In this document: piece after piece, positions 18,301-27,400 of the stretch
How the letters are laid out: each line of letters begins with the position of its first letter
How positions within the stretch are numbered: the first letter of the stretch is position 1
Assembly: GCF_001457455.1 (NCBI RefSeq)
Contig: NZ_LN831026.1
Span: 124,001 to 188,000 of the forward strand
Length of the DNA stretch: 64,000 nt
Direction: 5' to 3'
Origin: Corynebacterium diphtheriae
GTDB lineage: Bacteria; Actinomycetota; Actinomycetes; Mycobacteriales; Mycobacteriaceae
Position numbers and translations under genes: made by a program
The notes under the pieces: model-generated
Told to the model about the DNA's origin: nothing
What the model saw: only the letters and a program-made list of their open reading frames with translations
Databases searched by the model: none

Positions 18301-18647
18301 TAGTTGGTGTTCGCGTAGTTAGTCAGAGTAACCGTGAGCGTTTGGCCATCCCATACGGCATTGGCGACTTTGCTGTTCCCATCTAATAGAGGGAACTCAC
18401 GGGGTGCTCCTGGGGCTAGTTGAAGTTGTCTTGGAAGAACGAAGGTGAAGGAGTCGCCCTCTTTGGCGGAATCAGGTACAGACCAAGAAAACTCTGCTTC
18501 TGCATTTTCGTTAGGGTTGATATAAGAGTTGCCTTGTACCCCTTTGCCGTTATTCCAATGGATATTATTCCAACCGCCCACACAAGTTGCACTCTGTGCA
18601 GCGCTGGTCGGAATATAAGGATTCATAAGAGAGAGTAAAAGCGCCAC
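15378..18647 (-). CDS. Large LANTG-anchored repeat surface protein, signal peptide out of frame
   Basis: Cell-wall surface protein of 1089 residues from a GTG at 18647. An N-terminal adhesin-like region (about 1-330) is followed by six repeats of roughly 100 residues of the DUF5979 type, each with a GGFxIxKxVxG-like start, a FxFxYxC segment and an IPxGxxCTVxE motif. Then come a Pro/Leu/Ile/Phe-rich spacer and a sorting signal LANTG (1057-1061), hydrophobic helix and RRSTRKS tail. The GTG start gives a poor signal sequence. An ATG at 18738 opens MLEYRRRWEAG and would supply a classic signal peptide, but it is off by one base through a run of six C (18687-18692). With five C the frames join. 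The gene may be switched off, phase-variable, or a pseudogene. It lies next to srtB, so it may be a pilus-associated adhesin. Confidence 0.75.
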   Translation of the reverse strand: MALLLSLMNPYIPTSAAQSATCVGGWNNIHWNNGKGVQGNSYINPNENAEAEFSWSVPDSAKEGDSFTFVLPRQLQLAPGAPREFPLLDGNSKVANAVWDGQTLTVTLTNYANTNYNVHGSVKVSLRWDQSVISENGYDSSADGLLQFSGCGQGGLDGVYPKAGPGGFTHETGKRGYLNDLYETKVNGKTNYVVHWVVAINGNTKRSDGANYFEVTDTPPEGLQFVCTDTTLPPVSGVNIYTYHAGSTEPLMGKILDASGVERGINDGYRIDCSPNQLTVTFPYAVYADSAPSLAFYTYTDQRPLPGETIKNTVDIAGKQYTGSVTIPNNSGNGTGEKGGFTIKKILEGNPPADHAKAFTFKYRCVGTTGTVKEGNVEVSPDGTYKHVVADIEKNMKCEVSEVLSGADAAASPHLSWKINGKNAEGKIVSFKTMDQGQYAIDLIATNTYDAPPPEVPSPKQAPFRIEKQITGEAPLISSLKDKKFAFTYACGNDKAETAFASINEPFISPKQYPIGTNCTITEEADSAQVNGYTWSHTLTPADGTITIAEQKNETDTVKVIASNHYTAKTGSFSITKTVNGAAKDDVKIKNAEYTFNYVCGANGERSGELKVKGGETVQGPEDLPVGSECTVSETEVNVPNGIEWTGGVTPSGKFVIAENKNFEVKANNSFNYVNGGFAILKTVAGTTANIAELEAKPYEFSYVCTPPNGVKIEKSLSITPGDTTHVTDIPVGSECTVTEVEQSMANTHWSVDFSGESIKTTKNSAIFTIPRVSDPAIVISAKNTFTQHVGGFSIEKTVKAENGITTPQSFNFSWTCGAHSGTTTVPVSKGIGAVEVAQDIPVGTECSVTELNAEVPGTTLVKQWENQNFKISQQSETVKVAVTNSYQKTFGGFEIVKKLKGTERDKAADKKFEFSYVCSKPDDESAPSVKGILHVIGEGKTEQVTTIPTGYECTIEEKEASIVGTRWTHSIEKNGKLTITENGAFHVVRAVNTYEKPHITPPIPWLPFVPLIPFIPLIPLIPMVVNPPHPAPPSSVPPAPADPQKPQDQKPTKRQLANTGLNLGGIALAVIILSGLGLFLIRRSTRKS

Positions 18648-18686
18648 TATCGCTAGTAACGCAACAATAATTAATGTGCGCGACTT

Positions 18687-18692
18687 GGGGGG
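18687..18692 (-). other. Six-C tract that breaks the signal-peptide frame
   Basis: On the coding (minus) strand GTGATCGCCCCCCAAGTCG. With five C in place of six, the frame from ATG 18738 continues into the protein at 15378-18647 and forms n-region (RRRWEAGRNVIAPKSR), h-region (TLIIVALLAIVALLLSLM) and cleavage zone (PTSAAQ). Homopolymers of this size are candidate slippage sites. Confidence 0.7.
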
Positions 18693-18757
18693 CGATCACG
18701 TTGCGACCGGCCTCCCAGCGGCGACGATATTCGAGCATGATTGCATCATTTCTATTG

Positions 18758-18792
18758 AGTATATTTACCTAAAAAATAATTAAGGTAAATAT
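18758..18792 (-). promoter_or_regulatory. Promoter and palindromic operator of the surface-protein gene
   Basis: Perfect 10-bp inverted repeat ATATTTACCT (18761-18770) / AGGTAAATAT (18783-18792), spacer 12 bp. It overlaps a TATACT -10 box on the minus strand (18758-18763), about 20 bp before the ATG at 18738. This looks like a repressor site. Confidence 0.55.
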
Positions 18793-19160
18793 AACAGCGG
18801 ACTGAGAAACAAAAATCAACTTATTTTAACAGAAAGGGATCAGATCTCCGTCTAACTTAACTAAAGTGTGATTAAATTATCGATAATCATTTATCGAACA
18901 AGATAATCACAGCTTCCTGTGAAGTCACTGCTCAGAGCTATTTTTTCGGGGAATTTTTGGGCAAAAAGGATCGATCATGACTAGACTTACGGTGCGACCT
19001 TATTTTACGCAACCAAGGTTTTGCTGCTGTGGTGAGAATATAGTGGGCTTAAATTGGGGCACGTGAGATATTGGATAGGGCTGATAGGTCATTTAGACAC
19101 GTGCAAAGATGGGCAAAAACTATGGAATATGCCGATGGCGTTGAACATATTCAAGTTATG
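18793..19160. other. AT-rich intergenic stretch, no gene seen
   Basis: It contains a run of AT-rich dyads (TTATCGATAA at about 18876 and TGATTA...ATAATCA around it) that could be protein-binding sites. There is no convincing reading frame, RNA gene or terminator. Confidence 0.4.
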
Positions 19161-20099
19161 CTATTGCGTTGACTGATCGCGTCTCTTGTTAAGAAGTGTG
19201 CCTTTGCGTAGCCACCACGCGAGCAGGATCAGCACGAACGCGGCTGCGGCGACGATGGCCCACATCCACCATTGCCATACCACTGTGGACTCCTCGAAGA
19301 CCTTTTCTTCGGAGGGGTCCATCGGTACTTGGTGTCCGCGCACCAGTAGGCGGTGGGTGTTAATGCCGTAGGGGGTGCAGGTAATAAGCGTGATGTAGTC
19401 TTTGCCGGGTTCGCGGCCAAGGTCATCGGTGTGGTCTGGGGTGACCACTTTGATCTGATCTACTTCGTATTTGAGTTTGTGGCCAGAGACTGCCACGTAG
19501 AAGGCGTCACCTTCTTTTACTTTGACTAGGTTGTCCCACAGGGTGGCGGTTTGGATACCGGTGTGTGCGGAGAGTACTGCGTGGCGGTTTTCGCCGCCGA
19601 CGGGCAGGTCGGTGCCGTAGAGGTGGCCCACGCCGCGGTCGAGAGCTGAGGGGCCGGTGCCGTGGTAGATCGGCAGCTTGGACTTAATCGACGGAATCGT
19701 GATCTGGCCCATGGCGTCGGTTTCTGCCAGTTGCGACAAATACTGCAGATACTGCTGGTATTCCGGTGAGGACTCGTCGGCGTGATCGTTCCACGCATCC
19801 ATCACCTGTGCGCTGACGGGACGCGATTCGTTATAGCGGTGTGCGTCTTCCCATGCGGTGTCGAGTACCTCTGGGGGTGCGGACTTCTCTAGCTTGGCGT
19901 ACTCGTCCGCAGCGCGCTGCTGGCCAAAGTTATTCCATTGCGTGGCCACCACGGGGTAGAGCAGTACGCCCACGCCTACCAAGATGATGAGTACGGCGAT
20001 TAGGGGGTTGCTCTTCTTTTTGTGGGATCTAACAGTTGCTGCTCGGATACTAGTAGCTGCGTGTGGCGTTGTAATGCTTTTTGCTTGCTTACGGGCCAT
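19161..20099 (-). CDS. srtB: Class C (pilus) sortase SrtB
   Basis: Membrane transpeptidase that polymerises SpaD-type pilins, 312 residues. N-terminal membrane segment (about 31-53), C-terminal second membrane helix (about 275-298). Catalytic residues: His179 (LSAHTG), Cys241 (TLITCTPYG) and Arg250 (NTHRLLVRG). Class C sortases carry a DP[FW] lid over the active site; here the matching segment is DAW (residues 101-103), with Ala for Pro. It is divergent from spaD, in the arrangement I recall for srtB in the C. diphtheriae spaD locus. The closest paralogue in the window is srtC at 22636. Confidence 0.88.
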   Translation of the reverse strand: MARKQAKSITTPHAATSIRAATVRSHKKKSNPLIAVLIILVGVGVLLYPVVATQWNNFGQQRAADEYAKLEKSAPPEVLDTAWEDAHRYNESRPVSAQVMDAWNDHADESSPEYQQYLQYLSQLAETDAMGQITIPSIKSKLPIYHGTGPSALDRGVGHLYGTDLPVGGENRHAVLSAHTGIQTATLWDNLVKVKEGDAFYVAVSGHKLKYEVDQIKVVTPDHTDDLGREPGKDYITLITCTPYGINTHRLLVRGHQVPMDPSEEKVFEESTVVWQWWMWAIVAAAAFVLILLAWWLRKGTLLNKRRDQSTQ

Positions 20100-20711
20100 A
20101 AGGTGAAGAACTTTCCAAGAGATGAAAGAAAAGTATGAAATACGCTGGGTTCTTCACTGTAGTTTGTTAGAAGTAGGTAGTGCAAACCTTGTGATTTCCG
20201 ATTTTTTAGTAAGTCTACCCTGTGTTTGAAGAAAGTTTTTGGACCTGTTTGTTTTTCTTGAGAATAGTGATAGGTCAGATCGAACTTTAAAGAGTGGAAA
20301 ATAAGAAAATTATCTTGTTTACAGCTCTTATAGGGTTGTTGTAGCTAGCAGTTGGTCGTGGCACTTGAAGAAGATTGACCCTAAAATAGGGTAATTTAAA
20401 ACAACTTTGACGTATGCGAAATCTTATATTGAACGGCTAGTCTCTGACCCCATCCTCTGGCATGGGTGGCGTGAAAAACATTTAGACCAGTATTGATGTA
20501 AAAAGCTTTATGGGAAAAATCCTTATAAAAAATGCTTTTGTCGTGGAAAACAGCACTAAAGCTGAGTATGTGCTTAGGATCTTGTGAACGGAACTGCTTA
20601 TAATTCCAGTCGTAGTCCGGAATCTCCTCCACTAAAAAGACTCCTTTAATCACGGGGGTACTGAGGATCTTTTACTTAAACGGAAGTGAAAGAAAACCGG
20701 ATCATGCAAAA
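20100..20711. other. AT-rich divergent region between srtB and spaD
   Basis: About 610 bp without a convincing gene. An 85-codon minus frame at 20396-20653 has no recognisable motif and no good ribosome site. The stretch must contain the srtB promoter and upstream control of spaD. Confidence 0.5.
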
Positions 20712-20766
20712 TTGACGCTAAGTTGTGCGTGGCGTAGCTATGTCCAACTTACTTATCTAAGGAAAG
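20712..20766 (+). promoter_or_regulatory. spaD promoter and ribosome-binding site
   Basis: TTGACG at 20712-20717, a 17-bp spacer and TAGCTA at 20735-20740, then an AAGGAAAG ribosome site at about 20759-20766 before ATG 20772. Confidence 0.55.
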
Positions 20767-20771
20767 TTCGC

Positions 20772-22484
20772 ATGAACAAGTTCTCTCGTACGGCTCGCTC
20801 CGTTACTTTTGCCGCGATTGTCGGTTTGTCTCTTGGTGTTTCTGCCCCTGGTGCATTTGCTGAGACTGCAGGTGAAATTGCAAATAGGGCTACTAAGGGG
20901 CAGTCCACTATTACCCAAGAAACGGGTACGTTTACCGTTCACAAGCGTGCAAATCAAGATCCAAGCAATGAGAAGAAGCCCACTGGCGAAGTTGTTCCTG
21001 ATGCGCCAGGTATCCCTCTAAAAGACGCTACGTTCACGCTTTATGAAATTACTAAAAATGGACGTAAAATTGACCTAAAAACCAACGAGAGTATCTTGGA
21101 AGCTTCATCGCTGGTCAAAAAGGGGTGGTCGACTTCAGATGGACAGGAGACTTACACTACAGAAGGTGGATACTCCGCTAAGAAAATCACCAGTGATGAA
21201 GCTGCGAAAAAGACCACTGGTGAAGGTACTGCCGTTTGGGATAAGTTGCCTATCGGTGCGTATCTAGTTGTGGAGACTGATGCCCCTCCAAGTTACGAAA
21301 AATCTGCGCCTTTCGTTGCGTTTGTCCCTATGACAAAAGGTAATGCGGTTCAAGACGGTGAAGCTGGAGATCTTGGCAAAGGTACTGAATGGAATTACGA
21401 TGTCCATGCATACCCTAAGAACTATAAGAACGAGGCCAAAAAAGAAGTTGAAGATACAAATCAACAGGTTGGTCAAGATATCGTATTCTCAATCGTAGGT
21501 GACATTCCTAAAGTTCTAGGCGAGAAGGGACTTACGAAGTTTGAATTTGTAGATGATCTAAATGAGCAAAAGGTTACGTTCAAGGAGAACTCTGAGAAGC
21601 TAGGTGCGGGTCACCAGAATAAAGCGTACATTGAAGTTCTGGGGGGTGACGGCCAAGTGCTTACTACTTTTGGCCCTGAAAAGTATGAGCTAGAGCACGT
21701 GACCGGTACTGAAAAGCTGAATGTTCGCTTAAATGAAGATGGTTTGCGAGAGATCAACACTACGTACAAAGAGACTGCGAAGAAATTGAAGCTATCGTTC
21801 GCAGCGAGTGTTATCCAAGCAGGTGAACTCAAGAACGAAGCTACCGTTATTACGAATAACGGTAATGGTCAGGGAGACACCGAGACGAAAACAAACGAAA
21901 CTGTCTCGTATTGGGCAACCGTAAAGATTGTTAAGAAAGATGGCACTGGAGAAAAAACACTTCAGGGAGCTATTTTCGCGCTATACGGCTCTAAAGACGC
22001 CGTTTGTTCAAAGGATGATCTTGTCGAAAGAAACAAGATTTCTACCGGTAGCGGAGGAGAAAAAGTCCAAAAAACCCAAGACACTTGGGAAACTAATGGC
22101 GAAGGTGTAGCGATCATTAATGGCCTACACGTGAACGATTGGGACGACAATTCGCCAGTTAGCGATGACCAGTACAGGGCTTACTGCCTAGTGGAAAAGC
22201 AAGCTCCTCAGGGATACGAGTTGTTGTCAAAGCCAATTCAGTTGGAGCTAAAAAAGACTAATGCTTCGACATTTAGCGCATCCACCACAGATAAAGCAGT
22301 TGATGTTCAAGCCACTAAGACTATTGACGTTTATGAGGCAACCGCAACAGTTAAAAACGTTGAGGATAAAACCCCTAACCTTCCAATGACCGGTGGCGCG
22401 GGTGTTGGAATCCTCGCAGCGATCGGTGCAGCAATCATCGGCGCTGGTGCATGGTTCGCACGTCGTAACTCCGCTGAATCTTAA
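20772..22484 (+). CDS. spaD: Major pilus shaft protein SpaD
   Basis: LPXTG pilin of 570 residues. ATG 20772 follows a good ribosome site and opens a Sec signal (MNKFSRTARS, cleavage near GAFAETA). Pilin motif WNYDVHAYPK at 207-216, with K216 as the lysine that sortase joins to the next subunit. E-box YCLVEKQAPQGY at 471-482 for an intramolecular isopeptide bond in a CnaB domain. Sorting signal LPMTG at 537-541, hydrophobic helix, ARRNSAES tail. These three signals define an SpaA-type shaft pilin. First gene of spaD-srtC-spaE-spaF. It is AT-richer than the flanking housekeeping genes, in line with horizontal acquisition. Confidence 0.93.
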   Translation: MNKFSRTARSVTFAAIVGLSLGVSAPGAFAETAGEIANRATKGQSTITQETGTFTVHKRANQDPSNEKKPTGEVVPDAPGIPLKDATFTLYEITKNGRKIDLKTNESILEASSLVKKGWSTSDGQETYTTEGGYSAKKITSDEAAKKTTGEGTAVWDKLPIGAYLVVETDAPPSYEKSAPFVAFVPMTKGNAVQDGEAGDLGKGTEWNYDVHAYPKNYKNEAKKEVEDTNQQVGQDIVFSIVGDIPKVLGEKGLTKFEFVDDLNEQKVTFKENSEKLGAGHQNKAYIEVLGGDGQVLTTFGPEKYELEHVTGTEKLNVRLNEDGLREINTTYKETAKKLKLSFAASVIQAGELKNEATVITNNGNGQGDTETKTNETVSYWATVKIVKKDGTGEKTLQGAIFALYGSKDAVCSKDDLVERNKISTGSGGEKVQKTQDTWETNGEGVAIINGLHVNDWDDNSPVSDDQYRAYCLVEKQAPQGYELLSKPIQLELKKTNASTFSASTTDKAVDVQATKTIDVYEATATVKNVEDKTPNLPMTGGAGVGILAAIGAAIIGAGAWFARRNSAES

Positions 22485-22534
22485 TTCAGCACCCCTAGTT
22501 AGTCGCCTCGGTGGCTAACTCACCGCGAGAAAGC

Positions 22535-22567
22535 GTGAAGGAAGCTCGTTTTTCGGGCTTCCTTCAC
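22535..22567 (+). terminator. Hairpin between spaD and srtC
   Basis: Perfect 11-bp stem GTGAAGGAAGC / GCTTCCTTCAC with an 11-nt loop, not followed by a T-run. It may be a partial terminator or mRNA-processing site that keeps shaft pilin mRNA in excess over the sortase and minor pilins. Confidence 0.5.
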
Positions 22568-22635
22568 CTCGCGGTCATTCCTCTTTTATCAGTACGCATT
22601 CCGCATAAAGGTTCTGCACGCCAGGCCTTGGCCTT

Positions 22636-23574
22636 ATGGGAGACAAAGTGACACCAACGTCGACGGAGGTCGTCGAAAAGCCACAACACCGCAAGCGGGC
22701 AAAAAAGAGTAATCTTTTGCCGGCGCTTTTGGTCATTGTCGGACTCATCGTGATCATTTACCCCGTTGTGTCCACCCAGTGGAACAACTGGCAGCAAAAC
22801 CGCGCAGCCGCGGAATACGCAAAACTTCAAACAAGTATCCCCGCCGAAGTCAGCGACAAAGAATGGGAAGACGCACACCGCTACAACGACGAGCGTTCCG
22901 ACGGTCCCATCTTGGATCCGTGGATTGACCGCTTCGTCCCAGATAATCAAGCCTACCAAGACTATCTAGCAGTCCTGAACTCTACCGATGCGATGGGCCG
23001 TCTGATTATTCCGAGCGCGAAAACGGACCTGCCTATTTATCACGGCACCCAGGAAGACACTCTGCAACGTGGTGTCGGGCATCTCTTCGGCTCCGACTTA
23101 CCCGTTGGCGGAGAAGGAACACATTCCGTCCTGACAGGGCACACCGGCCTGCCAAACGCCACACTGTTTGACAACCTCAAGGATGTAAAAGAAAATGACT
23201 CCTTCTTCATCCAGGTAGCCGGCCACAAATTGAAATACCAAGTAGATCAAATCAGAGTAGTGCTCCCAGACGAGGTGGAATCTCTCCGCTCCGAGCCTGG
23301 TAAAGACCTGATCACTTTGGTCACCTGCACCCCATACGGCATCAACACCCACCGTCTTCTCGTGCGCGGCCACCAAGTACCCATCACCGAAGAAGAAAAA
23401 ACCATGCTGGATGAAACCCAAGGCGTGGTATGGCAATGGTGGATGTATGCCCTCAGCGCCGTCTTTATCATCGGCCTGATCTTGTTCGGATGGTGGCTTG
23501 CCCGCCAAGCACGACGTGCCAAGAACCAACAACTTAATCCAGAAACCCGCCACAACAACGAAGGCGAACTGTAA
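22636..23574 (+). CDS. srtC: Class C (pilus) sortase SrtC
   Basis: 312-residue pilus sortase with membrane helices near 27-46 and 273-292. Catalytic His169 (LTGHTG), Cys231 (TLVTCTPYG), Arg240 (NTHRLLVRG). It has the canonical DPW lid at 94-96 (GPILDPWIDRF), unlike SrtB. Its stop codon overlaps the spaE start by one base (TAATG). It is predicted to link SpaD subunits and add SpaE/SpaF. Confidence 0.92.
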   Translation: MGDKVTPTSTEVVEKPQHRKRAKKSNLLPALLVIVGLIVIIYPVVSTQWNNWQQNRAAAEYAKLQTSIPAEVSDKEWEDAHRYNDERSDGPILDPWIDRFVPDNQAYQDYLAVLNSTDAMGRLIIPSAKTDLPIYHGTQEDTLQRGVGHLFGSDLPVGGEGTHSVLTGHTGLPNATLFDNLKDVKENDSFFIQVAGHKLKYQVDQIRVVLPDEVESLRSEPGKDLITLVTCTPYGINTHRLLVRGHQVPITEEEKTMLDETQGVVWQWWMYALSAVFIIGLILFGWWLARQARRAKNQQLNPETRHNNEGEL

Positions 23575-24365
23575 TGAATAAGCAATTGACAACATCTCCA
23601 CGGGGCTGGCGAATCGCCATACCCACTGCCAGTGCTGCGCTTGCAGTTACGCTGATGGCAACGCTGGGGCTTATGGGTGCAGAAACCACACTGCCCCAGG
23701 CACAAGCGGCTGTGACGGGCTTTTATAAACCCGCTCCACCGGCGGACACTATCGACCTTAATCGCGAGGTCACCATGGTTATTAAAATCCCTAGCGCATC
23801 CGGCAATACCGATAAAGGTGTACCAGGGTACAAGGTGACCATCACCCGACTAGAAACCGCGCCGATTAATACCAATGAGGGTTATACCAAGGCTGCGGCG
23901 TTAAGTGTTGCCGAGGCCCGCAAACTGAAGAAGTTGGAAAGCCATACTGGTGTTACCGATAGCGAAGGCAAGTATGAGTTCATCGGCCTCAAACCCGGTG
24001 CCTACTTGTTTACTGCTGAGCCGCCAGAAAGCGGCGGACGCAAACCCCAAGCTGATGTAATCATCGTTCCGATTATTGATCAAAACGGCCATTGGGATTA
24101 CAACTTCACCGCAGTAGCAAAGTTCGAAGTCGAACCGGAAGTACCACCAGTGACCCCGCCACCAACGGTGACGACCACCGTGACACCACCGCCTCCTGGA
24201 TCGGGGACGGAAAACCCGCCAAAGGCTAAGCAGCGGGAACCACTCCCAGTCACAGGTGCCCAAGTAATAGGAATCGTAGGAATAGCAGCAATCCTGATCA
24301 GCGCAGGATTCGCAGTACTAGTAGCTAATCGCAAGAAACAGCGCGACAAGAAAACAGAAGCATGA
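23574..24365 (+). CDS. spaE: Minor/base pilin SpaE
   Basis: Small LPXTG pilin of 263 residues. Sec signal (MNKQLTTSPRGWRIAI... cleaved near QAQAA), one CnaB-like beta domain with GKYEFIGLKPGAYLFTAE, then a Pro/Thr linker (PPVTPPPTVTTTVTPPPP) that reaches through the wall. Sorting signal LPVTG, hydrophobic helix and a Lys/Arg-rich tail. Size and layout match SpaB/SpaE base pilins that end polymerisation and are handed to the housekeeping sortase. It is translationally coupled to srtC. Confidence 0.9.
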   Translation: MNKQLTTSPRGWRIAIPTASAALAVTLMATLGLMGAETTLPQAQAAVTGFYKPAPPADTIDLNREVTMVIKIPSASGNTDKGVPGYKVTITRLETAPINTNEGYTKAAALSVAEARKLKKLESHTGVTDSEGKYEFIGLKPGAYLFTAEPPESGGRKPQADVIIVPIIDQNGHWDYNFTAVAKFEVEPEVPPVTPPPTVTTTVTPPPPGSGTENPPKAKQREPLPVTGAQVIGIVGIAAILISAGFAVLVANRKKQRDKKTEA

Positions 24366-24443
24366 ACGAGGTGAAAAGGACAAAGGCTGAACGATTTATT
24401 GGAATATGCGCAGCATTAGATTTTAAAATTATGTGAATTAAGA

Positions 24444-27400
24444 ATGGATCAAACGAAAATGCGAATAAAATACACCATAAATCGAATCAGCGCAGTGCTT
24501 ACAGCTCTTATTATGCTAATTGCCTATCTCGTTCAAGGCGTAGCGTTTGCTGAAGAACCAACTCTAGATAGCCCAGAGCTAGAATTGACGGATTCAAACT
24601 CTGGAGCAGAAGTTCCGATGACTGCTTTGGTTGCGGAAGACACTGATGGGGCACCGATAATGAGCGTATCTCCGGACACAGTGCTCCCTTCATTAACTCA
24701 ATCTAAAACGGTAAATGACACCCCAATGCCAAGCTCCTTTATTGGAGACGCTGACCGAGGCTTGCAAATCAAAGTTGCAGTTGATAATAGCCGTCCTGTC
24801 ATCGGACAGAACGTTACTTTTACTTATACGTTGACTAACACCACAAATTTAGACTTTTGGTGGCGGGACACGACGCATAAGACACCTTCAACAGTACTTT
24901 CCGATCCACTGTGCACAAATGCTATGTATGAGCCAGGATCTTTTCAGTCTTCTGCGAATCAGGTAGGCATCTTACGAGGACAAAGCGCATCGATTACCTG
25001 TACGACTAGTTTTGATAGTCTTGGCGAAAAATCAAACGTGATCACTGTCCAAGCTGGAACGCTGTGGGATCGCAATTCTAAAAAAGCTGATTTTGGGCAA
25101 GCCGGAGGGGTTATGCCCTCGATCGTAACTGTCGTTTCAACTTCAGGGACTTCCAACGCAACAAAACCGGGGACACTTTCTCTTTCAAATTTGCCAGAAG
25201 GTACGAACACGAATTTCGATGTACTAATTGCTAATAGTCCAACTTCATCGCCGACCAATACTGTGGGACCAGTAAATTCAAACGACACTCCGGCATCGTG
25301 GACTTTAGAGAAAATTGCAGACAAAGATTATGTTAAGGCCGGTGGTGAAGAAGTTACCTACACGTACAAAGTAAAAAATAATACGAATGGGAACCTTCGC
25401 TTCCGAGCCATGGAAGACGATTCCTGTTCTCCTATTAATGTGAAATCTGGTGTTAAACAAGCTACAGATGGCGATTTTATAGAGCCAAAGACTACTGCTA
25501 CTTGGGAATGTAAAACATTCGTGGATTCTCCAACAACAGGTATCGTGCAAGCAGCATTTCAGAACAACAATGATATTGTGAGTTTTGCCGGTACTTCTAC
25601 GTTTGTTGGTGTTAATTACCCTAGTGCTGCGCAGGGTAACGGTTATGGAATCTCAACATGTGAGGTAATTGATTTCACAACTGTAGGAAATTATAAGGAA
25701 ACCGCTGGTTCTTTGGGATCAATGTATCCTGGTGCTAAACCAGTAGTGAGTAATAAGTTCCCTAGTACGGGTGCTGCTTCAAATCCCCTAGAGCCTGATC
25801 GTTTAGCACGAGCTACAACTGCCTCTGCGACATCGTCACAGCATCCAGATTGGGTTTATTTCAATCCTATTGTGGTTGGTCTAGCTGGTAAATTTGGTGA
25901 TAAAGCAACTGGAATTTATCGAATTAATAAAAGTACAGGAGCGTATGAACAAGTAATTGCGGGGAGAGAAGATTCTAAGGGACAGTATTATGATATTGCG
26001 ACTAATACTAATAGGTTAGCGTTTGATAACGAAGGAACTTTATGGTCGCTCGCTGTTAATGGTCATCTTTATTCTCTTCAACTCAATAGGAATGGTCTTT
26101 TAGACCCCACCATCGACTGGATAGATCACGGTGAAATTTTTATTGATGATACTTCATTTTCCAGTCTAAATGGAAAGAAGCTAAATGATCTAACATTGGG
26201 TGATATTGCATTCGATGGTACTGGCACGATGTGGATTCTAGGTTCAAGTGCTTCTGTCACTATTAATGATGATGTAATTAATGGGGCAACAGAGGATTCT
26301 TTCTTATTCTCTCTGGATACTAAGGCTCTTATTAAAGGACAATCGCCAAGTGCGAAGTTGGCATCGAAAATTTATAAAAAGGGTGCCTATGAAGATAAAA
26401 AGGGGTTCTATGGTCTAGCCTTTGGACAAGACGGTACAATGTACGCTTCTTATGATGGAGGAGAAAAAAATTCAAATAATTTGAGCAATTCCAAGAGCGT
26501 TGATGGCTCAATGTATAAGTTGGATCTCAAAACTGGTGTAGCTACGCACTTGTTTGATAGCCCCTATCTAACTGGTGTGCAGGATTTGAGCTCGTGTGCT
26601 TTTCCTCGCCCACGGCTAACGGCTGAAAAAACTGCTGTGAAGAAAACCGAAGGTGCAGATGATCAAATTACTTACACAATCAACATTGCAAACCGTGGTA
26701 CTCTTGCGCTTTCTGGAGTGACCTTCCAAGATGTTTTAGATCCGAAGCTATATGAGTTGGTCAGTGCAACGGAAGACGGCGTAACGATACCTGTAGATCC
26801 GAAAAAACCTTACCAAGAGCCTACTTTGCTGCATACCTACCCTAATGTATCTAATCCAAACAGAACGAGAAACCCCGGTGTTTTGCTCCCCGGAGATACC
26901 ACAAAGATCGAGCTGACTGTCAAAGTTTTGAAAACGGGGATCGTTGGTACTGATGGTAAGGTGTGTAATCAAGCTAGTGTGACGGTTGCAGGTTCGGAAG
27001 TGAAAACTGATGACCCTAGCCAAGCGGGCGGTAGTGATCCAACCTGTTTAACATATGAAAACATATCGGGAAAGCTCCGTCTGCAAAAAGCAGAGTATAA
27101 TCCAACCAACCCACAGTCACCTACTCTTCTTGAGAAGTTAGGCGGTGCTGAGTTTGCAATCTACCCGGCAGGTGATCAAGGATCTATCGACTATGACCAT
27201 CCTGTAAGGGATTCCATTACTTCGACTGAAGCGTTTGATATTAAGTCCGGTAATTATGCTCTTGTGGAAAAGAAATCTCCACAAGGTCTCAACCTGTTGC
27301 CTCAACCTATTCTGTTTAAAGTTGAGTACGACAAAGGTGGATTCAAAGTAACTTCAGCTTCAGCTGGATCAGGATATTTAATCCTCAGTGAGGAAAAAAC

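Noticed and set aside
15378..18647. Calling the large LANTG protein SpaF
   Set aside because: It lies on the other strand beyond srtB, lacks the propeller-like region, and the gene at 24444 fits SpaF by position after spaE.
20396..20653. 85-codon minus frame between srtB and spaD
   Set aside because: No homology recognised, no ribosome site, lies in the promoter-containing gap.
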